A stretch of 64,000 nt of DNA from Paracoccaceae bacterium. GTDB taxonomy: Bacteria; Pseudomonadota; Alphaproteobacteria; Rhodobacterales; Rhodobacteraceae. A program made the translations under genes and the position numbers. Below the pieces are notes generated by a model. That model searched no databases and was not told where the DNA came from. It was given only the letters and a program-made list of their open reading frames with translations. This document shows, one piece after another, positions 9,353 to 18,790 of this stretch. Location: contig JAMWZC010000003.1 of the NCBI GenBank assembly GCA_024304985.1, positions 394,611 through 458,610 of the forward strand, written 5' to 3'. Each line of letters opens with the position of its first letter. Within the stretch, counting starts at the first letter, position 1.

Positions 9353-10986
9353 ACCACTGGATCATCGCCCCCGTCCTGCTGCCGCCCCTTGTCGGCGCGG
9401 TCATCATCCTTGCCGCCCGCTATCAGGTGGCCTTGCAGCGTGTGTTCTCGGTCGCCTCAACCGTGGCACTGGCCGGAATCGCCATCGGCCTTCTGGTCCA
9501 GAGCATGAGCGGCCAGATCGGTGTCTATGAACTGGGCAACTGGCCCGCCCCCTTCGGCATCGTGCTGGTGCTGGACCGGCTGACAGCCACCATGGTGACC
9601 CTGACCGCGCTGCTGGGCGTGGCGGTCGTTCTCTATGCCATCGGCTCGGGCTGGGACAAACGCGGCAACCACTTCCATGCGCTCTTCCAGTTTCAACTGA
9701 TGGGTATCTTCGGGGCCTTCCTGACCGGCGACGTGTTCAACCTGTTCGTCTTCTTCGAGGTGCTTCTCATCGCCTCCTACGGTCTGATGATCCACGGCGG
9801 CGGCGCGGTGCGCCTGCGCGCGGGCGTGCAGTATGTAGTCTACAACCTGCTCGGTTCGACCCTGTTCCTGTTCGCGCTGGGCACGATCTATGCGGTGACA
9901 GGCACGCTGAACATGGCCGATCTGGCCCTGCGCGTGGCCGAACTGCCTGCGGATGACACCGCGATGATCCGGGTTGCCGCAATCCTGCTGCTGCTGGTCT
10001 TTGCGGTCAAGGCCGCACTGATCCCCCTGCATTTCTGGCTGCCCGCCACCTATGCCGAGGCACCCGCGCCCGTCGCCGCCCTTTTCGCGGTGATGACCAA
10101 GATCGGCGCCTATGCGATCATCCGCATCTACACGCTGGTCTTCGGCCCCGAAGTTGCGGCCACCGCCGACATCATCGGCCCGTGGCTAATGCCCGCGGCA
10201 CTGGTGACGCTGGCCATCGGGATGCTGGGCGTGCTGGGGGCCACCCATCTGGGCCGTCTGGCCGCCTTTGCCGCCATCGGCTCGATGGGCACGCTGCTGA
10301 TCGCCATCGCGCCCTTCACCCCGCAGGCCACCACGGCGGCGCTCTATTACATGATCCATTCGACGCTGGCGGGGGCCGCCCTGTTTCTGGTGGTGGACAT
10401 GGTCCGCGCGCGGCGGCAGGCCGAGGATGACGCCATCGCTCCGCGCGCCGTGATTGCGCAGAACGGACTGATCGCGGCCTATTTCTTCGCCGCCGCCATC
10501 GCCACGGCGGGCATGCCGCCACTCTCGGGCTTTCTGGGAAAGCTGCTGGTTCTGGACGCGCTGCGCGGACATGATCTGGTCTGGCTGATCTGGGCGACGA
10601 TCCTTGTCACCTCGCTGGTCGCCGTGGTGGGCTTTGCCCGCGCGGGCAGCATGGTCTTCTGGAAGGTCGAACCCGCGCCCGAGGCGGCGTCCCCCGCCGC
10701 GCCCGTTGCCGCCCTGCCCTTTGTGGCGACAGGCGGTCTGATCGCGGGCATCGTGGCGCTGACCGTCTTTGCGGGCCCCGTCACCGCCTTCCTGTCCGAC
10801 ACCTCGGAACAGGTCTTTGACAAGCAAGCCTATATCGACGCCGTGATGGACACCCCCCGCGCGCAGGAGGCCGAGGCGGCGAATGCCGCGGGCAAGCCTC
10901 TGGCCTATTACGGCAACACCGAAGGCAGCGCGGACAAGGCCGACGCCGAAAGCACCACCGACAGCCAGCAGGAGAAGACCGAATGA
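9349..10986 (+). CDS. mnhD: Mrp antiporter subunit D (NuoN/NuoM-like)
   Basis: 545 aa, about 14 helices, member of the proton-translocating antiporter family shared with complex I. Seen: LTGDVFNLFVFFEVLLIASY with the conserved membrane Glu, AVKAALIPLHFWLPATYAEA with conserved Lys and His, and a second channel region TKIGAYAIIRIYTL. The last 70 residues are hydrophilic and Glu/Asp-rich, an unremarkable tail. The ATGA overlaps at both ends indicate translational coupling within mnhACDEFG. Confidence 0.94.
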   Translation: MNHWIIAPVLLPPLVGAVIILAARYQVALQRVFSVASTVALAGIAIGLLVQSMSGQIGVYELGNWPAPFGIVLVLDRLTATMVTLTALLGVAVVLYAIGSGWDKRGNHFHALFQFQLMGIFGAFLTGDVFNLFVFFEVLLIASYGLMIHGGGAVRLRAGVQYVVYNLLGSTLFLFALGTIYAVTGTLNMADLALRVAELPADDTAMIRVAAILLLLVFAVKAALIPLHFWLPATYAEAPAPVAALFAVMTKIGAYAIIRIYTLVFGPEVAATADIIGPWLMPAALVTLAIGMLGVLGATHLGRLAAFAAIGSMGTLLIAIAPFTPQATTAALYYMIHSTLAGAALFLVVDMVRARRQAEDDAIAPRAVIAQNGLIAAYFFAAAIATAGMPPLSGFLGKLLVLDALRGHDLVWLIWATILVTSLVAVVGFARAGSMVFWKVEPAPEAASPAAPVAALPFVATGGLIAGIVALTVFAGPVTAFLSDTSEQVFDKQAYIDAVMDTPRAQEAEAANAAGKPLAYYGNTEGSADKADAESTTDSQQEKTE

Positions 10987-11474
10987 TCGCCCGTATCTTT
11001 CCCCATCCCCTGCTGACCCTGACACTGGTCATCGTCTGGCAGATGCTGGTCAATTACGTCTCGCTGGGCACCCTTGTGTTCGGCCTGATCCTTGGCATCG
11101 TGATCCCCCTGTTGACCGCTCCTTATTGGCCCGACCGCCCGCGCCTCAAAAGCCCGATGATGATCGTCGAGTTCATCCTGATCGTGCTCTGGGACATCGT
11201 CGTGGCCAATATCGTGGTTGCCAAGACCATCCTCTTCACCCGCAATGCATCGATGCACCCCACCTGGATCACCATCCCGCTGGACCTGCGCACCCCCGAG
11301 GCGATTACCGTGCTGGCGGGCACCATCACCATGACACCCGGCACCGTCAGCAGCGACGTCGCCGCCGATGGCCGCAGCCTTCTGGTGCATTGCCTGAACG
11401 CGCCCGATCCGGATGCAGTCGTGGCCGACATCAAGCAGCGCTACGAGCGACGCCTGAAGGAGATTTTCGAATGA
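10983..11474 (+). CDS. mnhE: Mrp antiporter subunit E
   Basis: 163 aa, two or three N-terminal helices then a soluble domain. Family marks: LVFGLILGIVIPLLTAPYW, the stretch WITIPLDLRTPEAITVLA, and TMTPGTVSSDVAADGRSLLV near the end. It overlaps mnhD and mnhF by ATGA. It is a structural subunit of the Mrp complex. Confidence 0.93.
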   Translation: MIARIFPHPLLTLTLVIVWQMLVNYVSLGTLVFGLILGIVIPLLTAPYWPDRPRLKSPMMIVEFILIVLWDIVVANIVVAKTILFTRNASMHPTWITIPLDLRTPEAITVLAGTITMTPGTVSSDVAADGRSLLVHCLNAPDPDAVVADIKQRYERRLKEIFE

Positions 11475-11743
11475 TCCTCACCTATGCCCTGATCTTTACG
11501 ACCGGCTGTTTCGCCCTTGGCCTGCTGATGAACCTCTGGCGCGTCGTCAACGCACCGGGCGTGCCCGACCGCATCCTGGCGCTGGACACGATGGTGATCA
11601 ACTTCATCGCCATCCTCGTCCTTTATGGCATCATCGAGGGCACGGCAGTCTATTTCGAAGCCTCGATCCTGATCGCCATGGTCGGCTTCATTTCGACCGT
11701 GGCCTATGCGCGCTTCATGCTGCGCGGCAACATCATCGAATGA
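11471..11743 (+). CDS. mnhF: Mrp antiporter subunit F
   Basis: 90 aa, three helices, the normal MnhF size. The start chosen is the ATG at 11471, which overlaps the mnhE stop by ATGA and gives MILTYALIFTTGCFALGLLM. The much earlier in-frame ATG at 10883 lies inside mnhD and is not credible. Seen: GVPDRILALDTM, the conserved MnhF motif. Confidence 0.92.
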   Translation: MILTYALIFTTGCFALGLLMNLWRVVNAPGVPDRILALDTMVINFIAILVLYGIIEGTAVYFEASILIAMVGFISTVAYARFMLRGNIIE

Positions 11744-12165
11744 CGGGGGATATGGCAATGGGTCTGGACATGGCACTCTGGCAGGAAATCACTGTCTCGG
11801 TCTTTCTGGTCGTCGCGGGCATCTTCGGCCTTGTCGGGTCGTTCGGCCTGCTCAAGCTGCCCGATCCGATGACGCGGCTGCATGCACCGACCAAGGCGAC
11901 GACATTGGGCGTCGGAGGCGTGCTGATCGCCTCGATGCTCTATTTCATCTTCGCCAAGGGGCAGATCAGCTTTCACGAGCTGATGATCACGTTGTTCCTG
12001 TTCCTGACCGCTCCGATCACCGCGCATTTTCTGGCCAAGGCGAATCTTCATACCAATGTGAACCGCGCCGATGTGCCGCCTCCCGTGGGGGATCGCCCTT
12101 GGGCAGGCTATGAAAGCGACGACGCCCGCCGCATCGCCGAAGGCGAAAGCACCCCCGGCGCATGA
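11740..12165 (+). CDS. mnhG: Mrp antiporter subunit G
   Basis: 141 aa if started at the ATG overlapping mnhF (ATGA at 11740); starts at 11755 and 11761 are also possible and would shorten it by 5 or 7 residues. Three helices. Contains LKLPDPMTRLHAPTKATTLG, the diagnostic MnhG sequence, then a hydrophilic tail of about 40 residues. Last subunit of the Mrp complex; its stop overlaps the CbiX-like gene by ATGA. Confidence 0.92.
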   Translation: MTGDMAMGLDMALWQEITVSVFLVVAGIFGLVGSFGLLKLPDPMTRLHAPTKATTLGVGGVLIASMLYFIFAKGQISFHELMITLFLFLTAPITAHFLAKANLHTNVNRADVPPPVGDRPWAGYESDDARRIAEGESTPGA

Positions 12166-12893
12166 CCGATCAGCCAAGCGCCCCGCCTCCACGCGACGCG
12201 TTGATCGTGGCGCATGGCGCGCCCGCCGATCCCGCCCCGCAGGAGGAGGTGCTGCAAGCGCTTGCCGCCGCCACGGCCCCGCATCTGCCCGCAGGCTGGC
12301 GCGTCCGTGGCGCGACGCTTGCCGCGGACGGCGCGCTTGAAGCCGCTCTCCACGGCCTGACCGATCCGCTGATCTATCCGTTCTTCATGGCCGAAGGTTT
12401 CTTCACCGGCACCCTGCTGCCGCGCCGCCTGACAGAGGCTGGCGCGACGAACGCCCGGCAAACCGCCCCCTTCGGCGTGGACCCGGCCCTGCCCGATCTG
12501 ATGGCCCGCGTAGCCCTCGCCGCGGCTGAGGGCAGACCCGAAGACACCAAGCTGCTGGTCGCGGCCCATGGCAGCAAAGTCTCGCGCACCTCGGCTGACA
12601 GCACCCATGCCATGGTCGCGGCCTTGGGCCCGTTGACCGGCTTCAACCGCATCTTGGCGGGATTTGTCGAGGAAGCGCCCTTTCTGGCCGATCAGGCCCG
12701 CGCTCTGGGCGCCGGCATTTGCCTGCCCTTTTTCGCATTGGAAGCAGGCCATGTCGTCGGCGACATCCCCGAAGCGCTGGAAGAGGCAGGCTTCCAAGGC
12801 CCGATCCTGCCCCCCATTGGCCAGCACCCCGAGGTGCCCGCCCTGATTGCGGCGGCCCTGATGCGTGCGGCGGCGGATCATCCCGCCGCCTGA
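12162..12893 (+). CDS. CbiX/SirB-family sirohydrochlorin chelatase-like protein
   Basis: 243 aa, two similar halves. Each half has a possible metal-binding His: IVAHGAPADP near residue 18, and VAAHGSKVSR near residue 130. YPFFMAEGFFTGTLLPRRL is typical of CbiX-like proteins. Family members insert Co2+ or Fe2+ into sirohydrochlorin (cobalamin or siroheme synthesis). No other tetrapyrrole gene is nearby; instead it is translationally coupled to mnhG by ATGA. It could act in metal handling or simply be carried along. Converges with matB, 7 bases between stops. Confidence 0.75.
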   Translation: MTDQPSAPPPRDALIVAHGAPADPAPQEEVLQALAAATAPHLPAGWRVRGATLAADGALEAALHGLTDPLIYPFFMAEGFFTGTLLPRRLTEAGATNARQTAPFGVDPALPDLMARVALAAAEGRPEDTKLLVAAHGSKVSRTSADSTHAMVAALGPLTGFNRILAGFVEEAPFLADQARALGAGICLPFFALEAGHVVGDIPEALEEAGFQGPILPPIGQHPEVPALIAAALMRAAADHPAA

Positions 12894-12900
12894 TCCTGCT

Positions 12901-14412
12901 CTACTTGAACAAATCGCCGAACTGATTGCGCAATTCGTTCTTCTGCACCTTGCCCATCGTGTTGCGCGGCAGTGCCGCCACGATCTTCAACGCTTTCGGC
13001 TGTTTGAAACGCGCCAGCGACCCGCGCAACACCTGATCAATCGCCTGCAAATCCGGCGACTGCCCCGGCTCGGCCACGATCACGCCCAGCACCGCCTCGC
13101 CGAAATCGGGATGCGGCACGCCCACCACTGCGCTTTCCAGCACACCGGGTTGCTCGTCAAGGATCAGCTCCACCTCCTTGGGATAGACGTTGAAGCCGCC
13201 CGTGATGATCAGATCCTTCTGCCGCCCCACGATGGACAGATAGCCATCCGGATCGAACTGCCCTAGATCGCCGGTGATGAAAAACCCGGTATCGCGCAGC
13301 TCTTCCCGCGTCTTTTCCGGCATCTGCCAATAGCCCTTGAAGACATTCGGCCCCCGCACCTCGATCATGCCGACCTCGCCCTGCGGCAGAACCTCGCCCG
13401 TCGTGGGATCGGTCACCACCACCTCGACCCCCGGCAGGGGCAGGCCCACAGTGCCCGCGCGCCGGTCGCCCTCGTAGGGGTTCGAGGTATTCATATTGGT
13501 TTCCGTCATCCCATAACGCTCAAGAATGCGGTGGCCTGTGCGGTCCTCGAACTGCACATGGGTTTCCGCCAGCAGCGGGGCCGAGCCTGACACGAACAGC
13601 CGCATATGCGCGGTCAGATCAGCGGTGAAACGCGCATCATCCAGCAGACGGGTATAGAAGGTCGGGACCCCCATCATCGTGGTTGCACGCGGCATCAGGC
13701 GGATCATCTCGTCCATGTTCAGGCCGGGCAGAAAGATCATCGCCCCACCCGCCATCAGCGACACATTGGTCGCCACGAACAACCCATGCGTATGGAAAAT
13801 CGGCAGCGCATGCAGCAGCACATCTGCATCCGTAAACCGCCATTCCGCCGTCAGCACCTTGGCGTTGGACAACAGGTTGCCATGCGTCAGCATCGCCCCC
13901 TTGGACCGCCCCGTCGTGCCCGAGGTATACAGAAACGCCGCCAGATCATCCGCGCCGCGTTCCACGGGTGTGAAGTCTTCGGATTGCGTTGCTGCCAGAT
14001 CGGCAAAGCTGCCCGACCCGTCCGCATTCACGACCATCAGCGCCGCGCCATGCGCCTGCGCCACAGGTGTCAGCGCCTCGGCCTTGCGGCCATCGGCCAG
14101 CAACAGCTTGGGCGTGGCATTGCCCACGAAATAGTCTATCTCGGCCGCCGTATAGGCCGTGTTCAGCGGCAGAAAGATCGCTCCTGCCGCCACCGCACCG
14201 CCATAGATGGCCAGCGCCATCGGCGATTTCTCGATCTGCACCGCAATCCGGTCGCCGGGCTGCACACCGCTGGCCACCAGAGCATGCGCCACACGGTGAA
14301 CCATGCGCAAAAAGGCATCGCCGCTGATCTCGGTGCCGTCGGGCAGGATCAGAAAGGCACGGTCGCGCCCGGACTGCGGGGCAAAAAAGGCATCATACAG
14401 CAGGTTGGTCAT
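12901..14412 (-). CDS. matB: malonyl-CoA synthetase
   Basis: 503 aa, acyl-adenylate-forming enzyme: malonate + ATP + CoA to malonyl-CoA. Seen: the P-loop YTSGTTGRSKG at residues 162-172, the RYGMTETNMNTSNPYEG stretch typical of MatB, the hinge region GDLGQFDPDGYLSIVGRQKD, and the catalytic lysine K488 in NTMGKVQKNELR. Last gene of matPQMAB; its start overlaps matA by ATGA. The operon context supports malonate over other short-chain acids. Cytoplasmic. Confidence 0.93.
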   Translation of the reverse strand: MTNLLYDAFFAPQSGRDRAFLILPDGTEISGDAFLRMVHRVAHALVASGVQPGDRIAVQIEKSPMALAIYGGAVAAGAIFLPLNTAYTAAEIDYFVGNATPKLLLADGRKAEALTPVAQAHGAALMVVNADGSGSFADLAATQSEDFTPVERGADDLAAFLYTSGTTGRSKGAMLTHGNLLSNAKVLTAEWRFTDADVLLHALPIFHTHGLFVATNVSLMAGGAMIFLPGLNMDEMIRLMPRATTMMGVPTFYTRLLDDARFTADLTAHMRLFVSGSAPLLAETHVQFEDRTGHRILERYGMTETNMNTSNPYEGDRRAGTVGLPLPGVEVVVTDPTTGEVLPQGEVGMIEVRGPNVFKGYWQMPEKTREELRDTGFFITGDLGQFDPDGYLSIVGRQKDLIITGGFNVYPKEVELILDEQPGVLESAVVGVPHPDFGEAVLGVIVAEPGQSPDLQAIDQVLRGSLARFKQPKALKIVAALPRNTMGKVQKNELRNQFGDLFK

Positions 14413-15716
14413 GGGTCTTTCCGTCCTTTGTCCTTCCGGTCTTTCACAGCCGCCGCCAGAGCCTTGACCCCGCGCGTGGCGGCAATGGTCTGATGGGTGG
14501 CGAATGCTTCGTGGTTTTGTTCCACCCGCGCCGGATCGTAAAGATAATTCACCATCGCACCGCAGGATTGCTGCCGCCCCTTGGGCGACAGATCTGCGGC
14601 CGCATGGATCTCGTGCACCTCGGCACCGTTGCCCAGATGGAACCGCGCCACCGGGTCCAGCGGCGCGCCGTCCTTGGCCTTGGCCTCCAGCAGGTAACGG
14701 GCGGCCAACCTGCGCAGCGCTTCCGCATCCAGCGTGGCCGGGTCTGCGGCCAGCATGTCGCGCGCGGCGTCATCCTGCGTCTCGACCCAGCGGGACAGGC
14801 CGGGAATGGGCGAGAGCGTCACAAATGTCTTGAGCCCCGCCACCTCGCGCCCCAGCACATCCACCACCTGTTTGATCAGCGAATTGCCAAAGGAAATACC
14901 CCGCAACCCCGCCTGACAGTTTGAGATGGAGTAGAACACAGCCGTATCCACCTCTCCCGGCCCCAAGGGGCGGCGATCCTCGGCCAGCAGCGGGCCAATC
15001 GCACCGGGTATCCCCCGCGTCAGCGCCACCTCGACAAAGATCAGCGGATCATCCGGCATGGCCGGATGGAAAAACGCGAAACACCGCCGGTCCGGCGGCT
15101 CCAGCCTGCGCCGCAGATCGTCCCAACTGTGGATCTCGTGCACGGCCTCATAGGCAATGATCTTTTCAAGGATATTCGCCGGGCTTTCCCATCCGATCCG
15201 CCGCAGCACCAGAAAACCCCGGTTGAACCACGAGGCGAACAGATGCCTGAAATCCAGATCCACACGGGCCAGATCCGGCGCGTCCTTGGCCGCTGCCATC
15301 AGATCAACCCGCATTGCCACCAGATCCGCCGTCCCGTCCGGCGCCTGATTGAGGCGCCGCAGCAGTTCCTGCCGGGGCGGCTCGGCCGCCTCCAGCAGTG
15401 CCGCCATATGCTTGGCATCCGGTGAATCCGCATAGGCCAGCGCCGCCGCGCTGACCGCCGCAGGATCAAGGTCCATCTCATCGGCCAGAAACCGGAAGAA
15501 GGCCACCTTCTCCTCGGGAGTGGCCGTGCGATAGCGCATCAGCACCTCGGCCGCGCGCTTCATGCCCGACACCTCGCCCTGCCCGGACAGCAGCGCCCGG
15601 CACAGCGTGGGCAGCGGCTTGCCGCTGGCGGTCACATCGCCCGCACGCCGCCGCTCGAACAGGGTGGTCAGCAGATCACCCAGCGCCCAGCCGCCCAGAT
15701 CCCAACCGCGTGCCAT
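14409..15716 (-). CDS. matA: malonyl-CoA decarboxylase
   Basis: 435 aa, member of the MLYCD/MatA family: malonyl-CoA to acetyl-CoA + CO2. Seen: the helical N-terminal half, then ISNCQAGLRGISFGNSLIKQ, LKTFVTLSPIPGLSRW with the catalytic Ser302, and FHLGNGAEVHEIH with the catalytic His360. The family's usual NW-x-AD sequence is replaced by HAAAD, a minor variation. The gene overlaps matM by one base and matB by ATGA. Together with MatB it converts imported malonate into acetyl-CoA. Confidence 0.93.
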   Translation of the reverse strand: MARGWDLGGWALGDLLTTLFERRRAGDVTASGKPLPTLCRALLSGQGEVSGMKRAAEVLMRYRTATPEEKVAFFRFLADEMDLDPAAVSAAALAYADSPDAKHMAALLEAAEPPRQELLRRLNQAPDGTADLVAMRVDLMAAAKDAPDLARVDLDFRHLFASWFNRGFLVLRRIGWESPANILEKIIAYEAVHEIHSWDDLRRRLEPPDRRCFAFFHPAMPDDPLIFVEVALTRGIPGAIGPLLAEDRRPLGPGEVDTAVFYSISNCQAGLRGISFGNSLIKQVVDVLGREVAGLKTFVTLSPIPGLSRWVETQDDAARDMLAADPATLDAEALRRLAARYLLEAKAKDGAPLDPVARFHLGNGAEVHEIHAAADLSPKGRQQSCGAMVNYLYDPARVEQNHEAFATHQTIAATRGVKALAAAVKDRKDKGRKDP

Positions 15717-17029
15717 CAGACCGGCCCCATCACCAGATCAGGCAGCCATGTCACGATCCCCGGAAAGAAGCACAGGATCACGATCGCCAGAACCATGCAG
15801 CCCACATAGGGCAGCGAGCCCACCAGAATTTTCTTGAGCGGAATATCCGGCGCGATGGAGTTGATCACATAGAGGTTCAACCCCACGGGTGGCGATATCA
15901 AACCGATCTCCATGTTGATGGTCAGGATCACGGCAAACCAATAGGGGTCGAACTCGGCCGCAAGGATGATCGGCAACAGGATCGGGGCCGCCATCAGGAT
16001 CACCGCCACGGGCGGCAGGAAGAAGCCGGCCACCAGCAGGAACACGTTGACGATCCCCATCAGCACCCAGCGGTTCACGTCCAGATCCGAGATCCACGCG
16101 GCAATCGACTGTGTGATATAGAGCGAGGACAGCATGTAGCTGAACACACCCGCCGCCCCGATGATGAACAGGATCATCACGGATTCCCGCGTGCTGTCGG
16201 ACAGGATGGTCCACAGCGCCTTGGGCGACCACAGCCGGTAAATCACCATCGCGATCACCAGACACAACAGCGCGCCCACCGCCGCCGTTTCGGACGGCGT
16301 GGCGATGCCACCATACATGGCATAGAGCACGCCGAAGATGATGATGATGAAGGGGATCACGCGCGGCAGGATCTCCAGCTTCTGCTTCAGCGTATAGGTC
16401 CGCTGCGCCAGAACCTCGGCCGAACCATGCCGCCAGGTGTGATAGATCGACCACGCCATGAACAGGCCCACCAGCATCAGTCCCGGCACGACGCCTGCCA
16501 GAAACAACCGCCCGATGGATGTCTCGGTCGCGATCCCGTAAACGATCATCGTCACCGACGGCGGGATCAGGATACCCAGCGTGCCGCCTGCCGCGATGGA
16601 CCCTGCGGCCACCTCATCGGGATAGCCGCGCTTGCGCATCTCGGGGATGCCCATCTTGCCGATGGCGGCACAGGTCGCGGGACTTGACCCGGACATGGCC
16701 GAAAACAGCGCGCAAGCCCCAAGGTTCGACATCACCAGACCGCCCGGCACGCGGGTCAGCCAGCGCTCCAGCGCCTCATACAGATCGGCCCCCGCCCGTG
16801 TCGATGAAATCGCCGCCCCCATGATGATGAACATCGGAATGGACAACAGCGCGAATGAGTTGAGCTTGCCGAAGAAAATCTCGGGCATCAGTTCCAGCGA
16901 CCGCATGCCGTCAAAGACCAGCAGGAACCCGGCGGAAACGATCAGCAGCCCCGAGGCGACGGACACGCCCGAAAACAGCACCACAATGGTCATCAATGCG
17001 ACCAGAAGGCCAAGCGAAAGCGGATCCAT
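15716..17029 (-). CDS. matM: malonate TRAP transporter large permease (DctM family)
   Basis: 437 aa, about 12 helices, DctM family. Seen: SAMSGSSPATCAAIGKMGIP and GGTLGILIPPSVTMIVYGIA, the two inverted core repeats. The end of the protein has AEFDPYWFAVILTINMEIGL. It carries out ion-driven uptake of the substrate delivered by MatP. The name MatM is by analogy with Sinorhizobium meliloti MatPQMAB, whose gene order (P-Q-M-A-B) is the same as here. Overlaps matQ and matA by one base each. Confidence 0.88.
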   Translation of the reverse strand: MDPLSLGLLVALMTIVVLFSGVSVASGLLIVSAGFLLVFDGMRSLELMPEIFFGKLNSFALLSIPMFIIMGAAISSTRAGADLYEALERWLTRVPGGLVMSNLGACALFSAMSGSSPATCAAIGKMGIPEMRKRGYPDEVAAGSIAAGGTLGILIPPSVTMIVYGIATETSIGRLFLAGVVPGLMLVGLFMAWSIYHTWRHGSAEVLAQRTYTLKQKLEILPRVIPFIIIIFGVLYAMYGGIATPSETAAVGALLCLVIAMVIYRLWSPKALWTILSDSTRESVMILFIIGAAGVFSYMLSSLYITQSIAAWISDLDVNRWVLMGIVNVFLLVAGFFLPPVAVILMAAPILLPIILAAEFDPYWFAVILTINMEIGLISPPVGLNLYVINSIAPDIPLKKILVGSLPYVGCMVLAIVILCFFPGIVTWLPDLVMGPV

Positions 17030-17577
17030 CAGTTATCCTCCAGACCAAAGGGGCGATCCACGCCCAGCACCAGCGCCACGAAATCGGCAGCCAGTTGCAG
17101 CAGATACAGGCCAAAGCCCAGCGGCAGCGCCAGATAGGGAATCCACAGCTTGGGTGCCCAGACGGTTTCCGACCGCCAGCCCCGCTCCCATGCGAAATGC
17201 CAGTTCTCATAGGAATAGAACAGGATCACGCTGACCACGGCCATGGTCATCAGCAACACCACCCCCGCCAGGATCTTGCGCGCGCGGCCCTTCACCAAAA
17301 TCGGGATCAGGTCCACGTTCACATGGCCGCGCAGGCTCTGCACATAAGGCAGTCCCAGAAGCGTGGCACCGATCATCAGGTAGATCACCGCCTCGGTCTG
17401 CCAGACGGTGGACTGCTGCATCACGAAGCGGACAAAGATCATCTGACAGGTGATCAGCACCGAGGCGAGGATCATCACCGCAGCGATCCAGCCGCAAACT
17501 GTGGACAGGCCCTTGATCAGGCGTAGGACAAGGTAGCCGCCAGTGCTGGCGGCACGGGCAGAGGGCAGGGTTGCCAT
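17029..17577 (-). CDS. matQ: malonate TRAP transporter small permease (DctQ family)
   Basis: 182 aa, four predicted helices. The DctQ signature is partly visible as AVIYLMIGATLLGLPYVQSL and GHVNVDLIPILVKGRARK. It pairs with MatM in the membrane. It starts 85 bases after matP, separated by a strong stem-loop, and its stop overlaps the matM start. Confidence 0.88.
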   Translation of the reverse strand: MATLPSARAASTGGYLVLRLIKGLSTVCGWIAAVMILASVLITCQMIFVRFVMQQSTVWQTEAVIYLMIGATLLGLPYVQSLRGHVNVDLIPILVKGRARKILAGVVLLMTMAVVSVILFYSYENWHFAWERGWRSETVWAPKLWIPYLALPLGFGLYLLQLAADFVALVLGVDRPFGLEDN

Positions 17578-17609
17578 GGGACAGGCTCCGATGCTTGGGG
17601 TTTCGCGGG

Positions 17610-17639
17610 GGGCCGGGCAATCGCAGGACTGCCCGGCCC
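17610..17639 (-). other. G+C-rich stem-loop between matP and matQ
   Basis: Perfect 10-base arms GGGCCGGGCA (17610-17619) and TGCCCGGCCC (17630-17639) around a 10-base loop, 23 bases downstream of the matP stop. There is no T-run, so it is probably a processing or stabilising element (or weak attenuator) that favours the receptor transcript, rather than a full terminator. Confidence 0.6.
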
Positions 17640-17662
17640 GTCATGGTCTCAAAGGTGCCGGA

Positions 17663-18652
17663 TCACTCGACCGAAAGGGCCATGTCCAGCAACGCCTGAC
17701 CGTTCGGCACGCTGTCAACGAAGGACTTGTAGGAGCTGGTTTTCGCCAGTTCCAGCCAGGCGTTGAAATCGTCCTGCGTCATCTCGGCAATCTCGACACC
17801 GGCCGCCTTGAACACCTCGACGGATGCCGCGTCCTCGGCCTTGGCTTCCTCCAGATACCAGGCTTCCGCCTTTTCGGCCGCCGCCAGCAGCGCTTCTTTC
17901 TGCGCGTCCTCAAGCCCGTCGAAGGTGGACTTGTTCATCAACACCGGCTGATACATGAACCACAGCGCGACATCGCCCGCCGGGGTATAGCACTTGACCT
18001 GCTCCTGCAGACGGAACGAGGCAAAGGACGAGGACGAAGTGTTCACCGCCTGAAGAACACCGGTCTGCATCCCGTTATAGATCTCGGACGACGCCATGGA
18101 CGAGATCGAGGCCCCGGCCGCTGCCAGCATCTCTTCAAAGGATTTGCCCGCCGCGCGTGTGCTCAGCCCGTTCACATGCTCGGGCCGGGTGATGCACTCG
18201 CCGACGCTGGCAAAACCACCCGCCAGGTAACCATGGACCAGCACCATGATGTCATCTTCGGCCAGGATCTTCTCGATCTCTTCCATGAAGGGGCTCTCGT
18301 TCAGCCGCGCCGCATGGTCGTGGTTCTTCACCAGACCCGGCATCAGGGTCAGGTTGTATTCCGGGCGCTGCCCGCCCGAATAGGACAGCGGATAGACGAT
18401 CATGTCGATCTGCCCGCGCGACAGCGGATTATACTGCTCACGCGCCTTCAGAAGCGACTCGGACGGAAAGATCTTGATGTCCAGATCGACGCCTGCGGCG
18501 GCGACGTCGGTGGCGATCATCTCGGCAACCTTGTGGCGCACATCGCCGGTCGACCACTGATGCGACAGACGCAATTCGGTGGCATTGGCCGCCGTCACGC
18601 CCATTCCGAAAACGGCAAGAGCCGCAGCAGCGGCGAAAGTTCTGATGGTCAT
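17663..18652 (-). CDS. matP: malonate TRAP transporter solute-binding protein (DctP family)
   Basis: 329 aa from the ATG at 18652, which has GGGAGGATACC directly upstream and opens a signal peptide (MTIRTFAAAAALAVFGMG, cleaved near ANA). An earlier ATG at 18721 would mask the signal and is rejected. Mature start ELRLSHQWSTGDVRHKVAEM is DctP-like, and AADGVDL-type and FPSESLLKAREQYNPLSRGQ stretches fit the family. Periplasmic receptor for the TRAP system. Malonate as ligand is inferred from matA and matB in the same operon. Confidence 0.88.
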   Translation of the reverse strand: MTIRTFAAAAALAVFGMGVTAANATELRLSHQWSTGDVRHKVAEMIATDVAAAGVDLDIKIFPSESLLKAREQYNPLSRGQIDMIVYPLSYSGGQRPEYNLTLMPGLVKNHDHAARLNESPFMEEIEKILAEDDIMVLVHGYLAGGFASVGECITRPEHVNGLSTRAAGKSFEEMLAAAGASISSMASSEIYNGMQTGVLQAVNTSSSSFASFRLQEQVKCYTPAGDVALWFMYQPVLMNKSTFDGLEDAQKEALLAAAEKAEAWYLEEAKAEDAASVEVFKAAGVEIAEMTQDDFNAWLELAKTSSYKSFVDSVPNGQALLDMALSVE

Positions 18653-18725
18653 GGTATCCTCCCAGATGGATGCGCTGCGGGCTCCCTCCCGCAATCGTTC
18701 CGATCCTGCGCGGACGTGCATCCAA

Positions 18726-18770
18726 TGTCAAACGTTTTGTATACAAGAATTCGATTGCCCAATATCAGGC
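18726..18770. promoter_or_regulatory. divergent matP/gntR promoter region with MatR-like operator
   Basis: The 138-base gap holds a perfect 10-base palindrome TTGTATACAA at 18737-18746. Reading toward matP, TTGACA lies at 18731-18726, directly next to it. Reading toward the regulator, TTGTAT (18737-18742) and CAATAT (about 18760-18765) lie 17 bases apart, so the palindrome overlaps that promoter. As I recall, the MatR operator of Rhizobium is close to TCTTGTA-TACACGA, which fits this site well. Binding is inferred. Confidence 0.65.
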
Positions 18771-18790
18771 CGCGGGATACTGTGGCCCAC

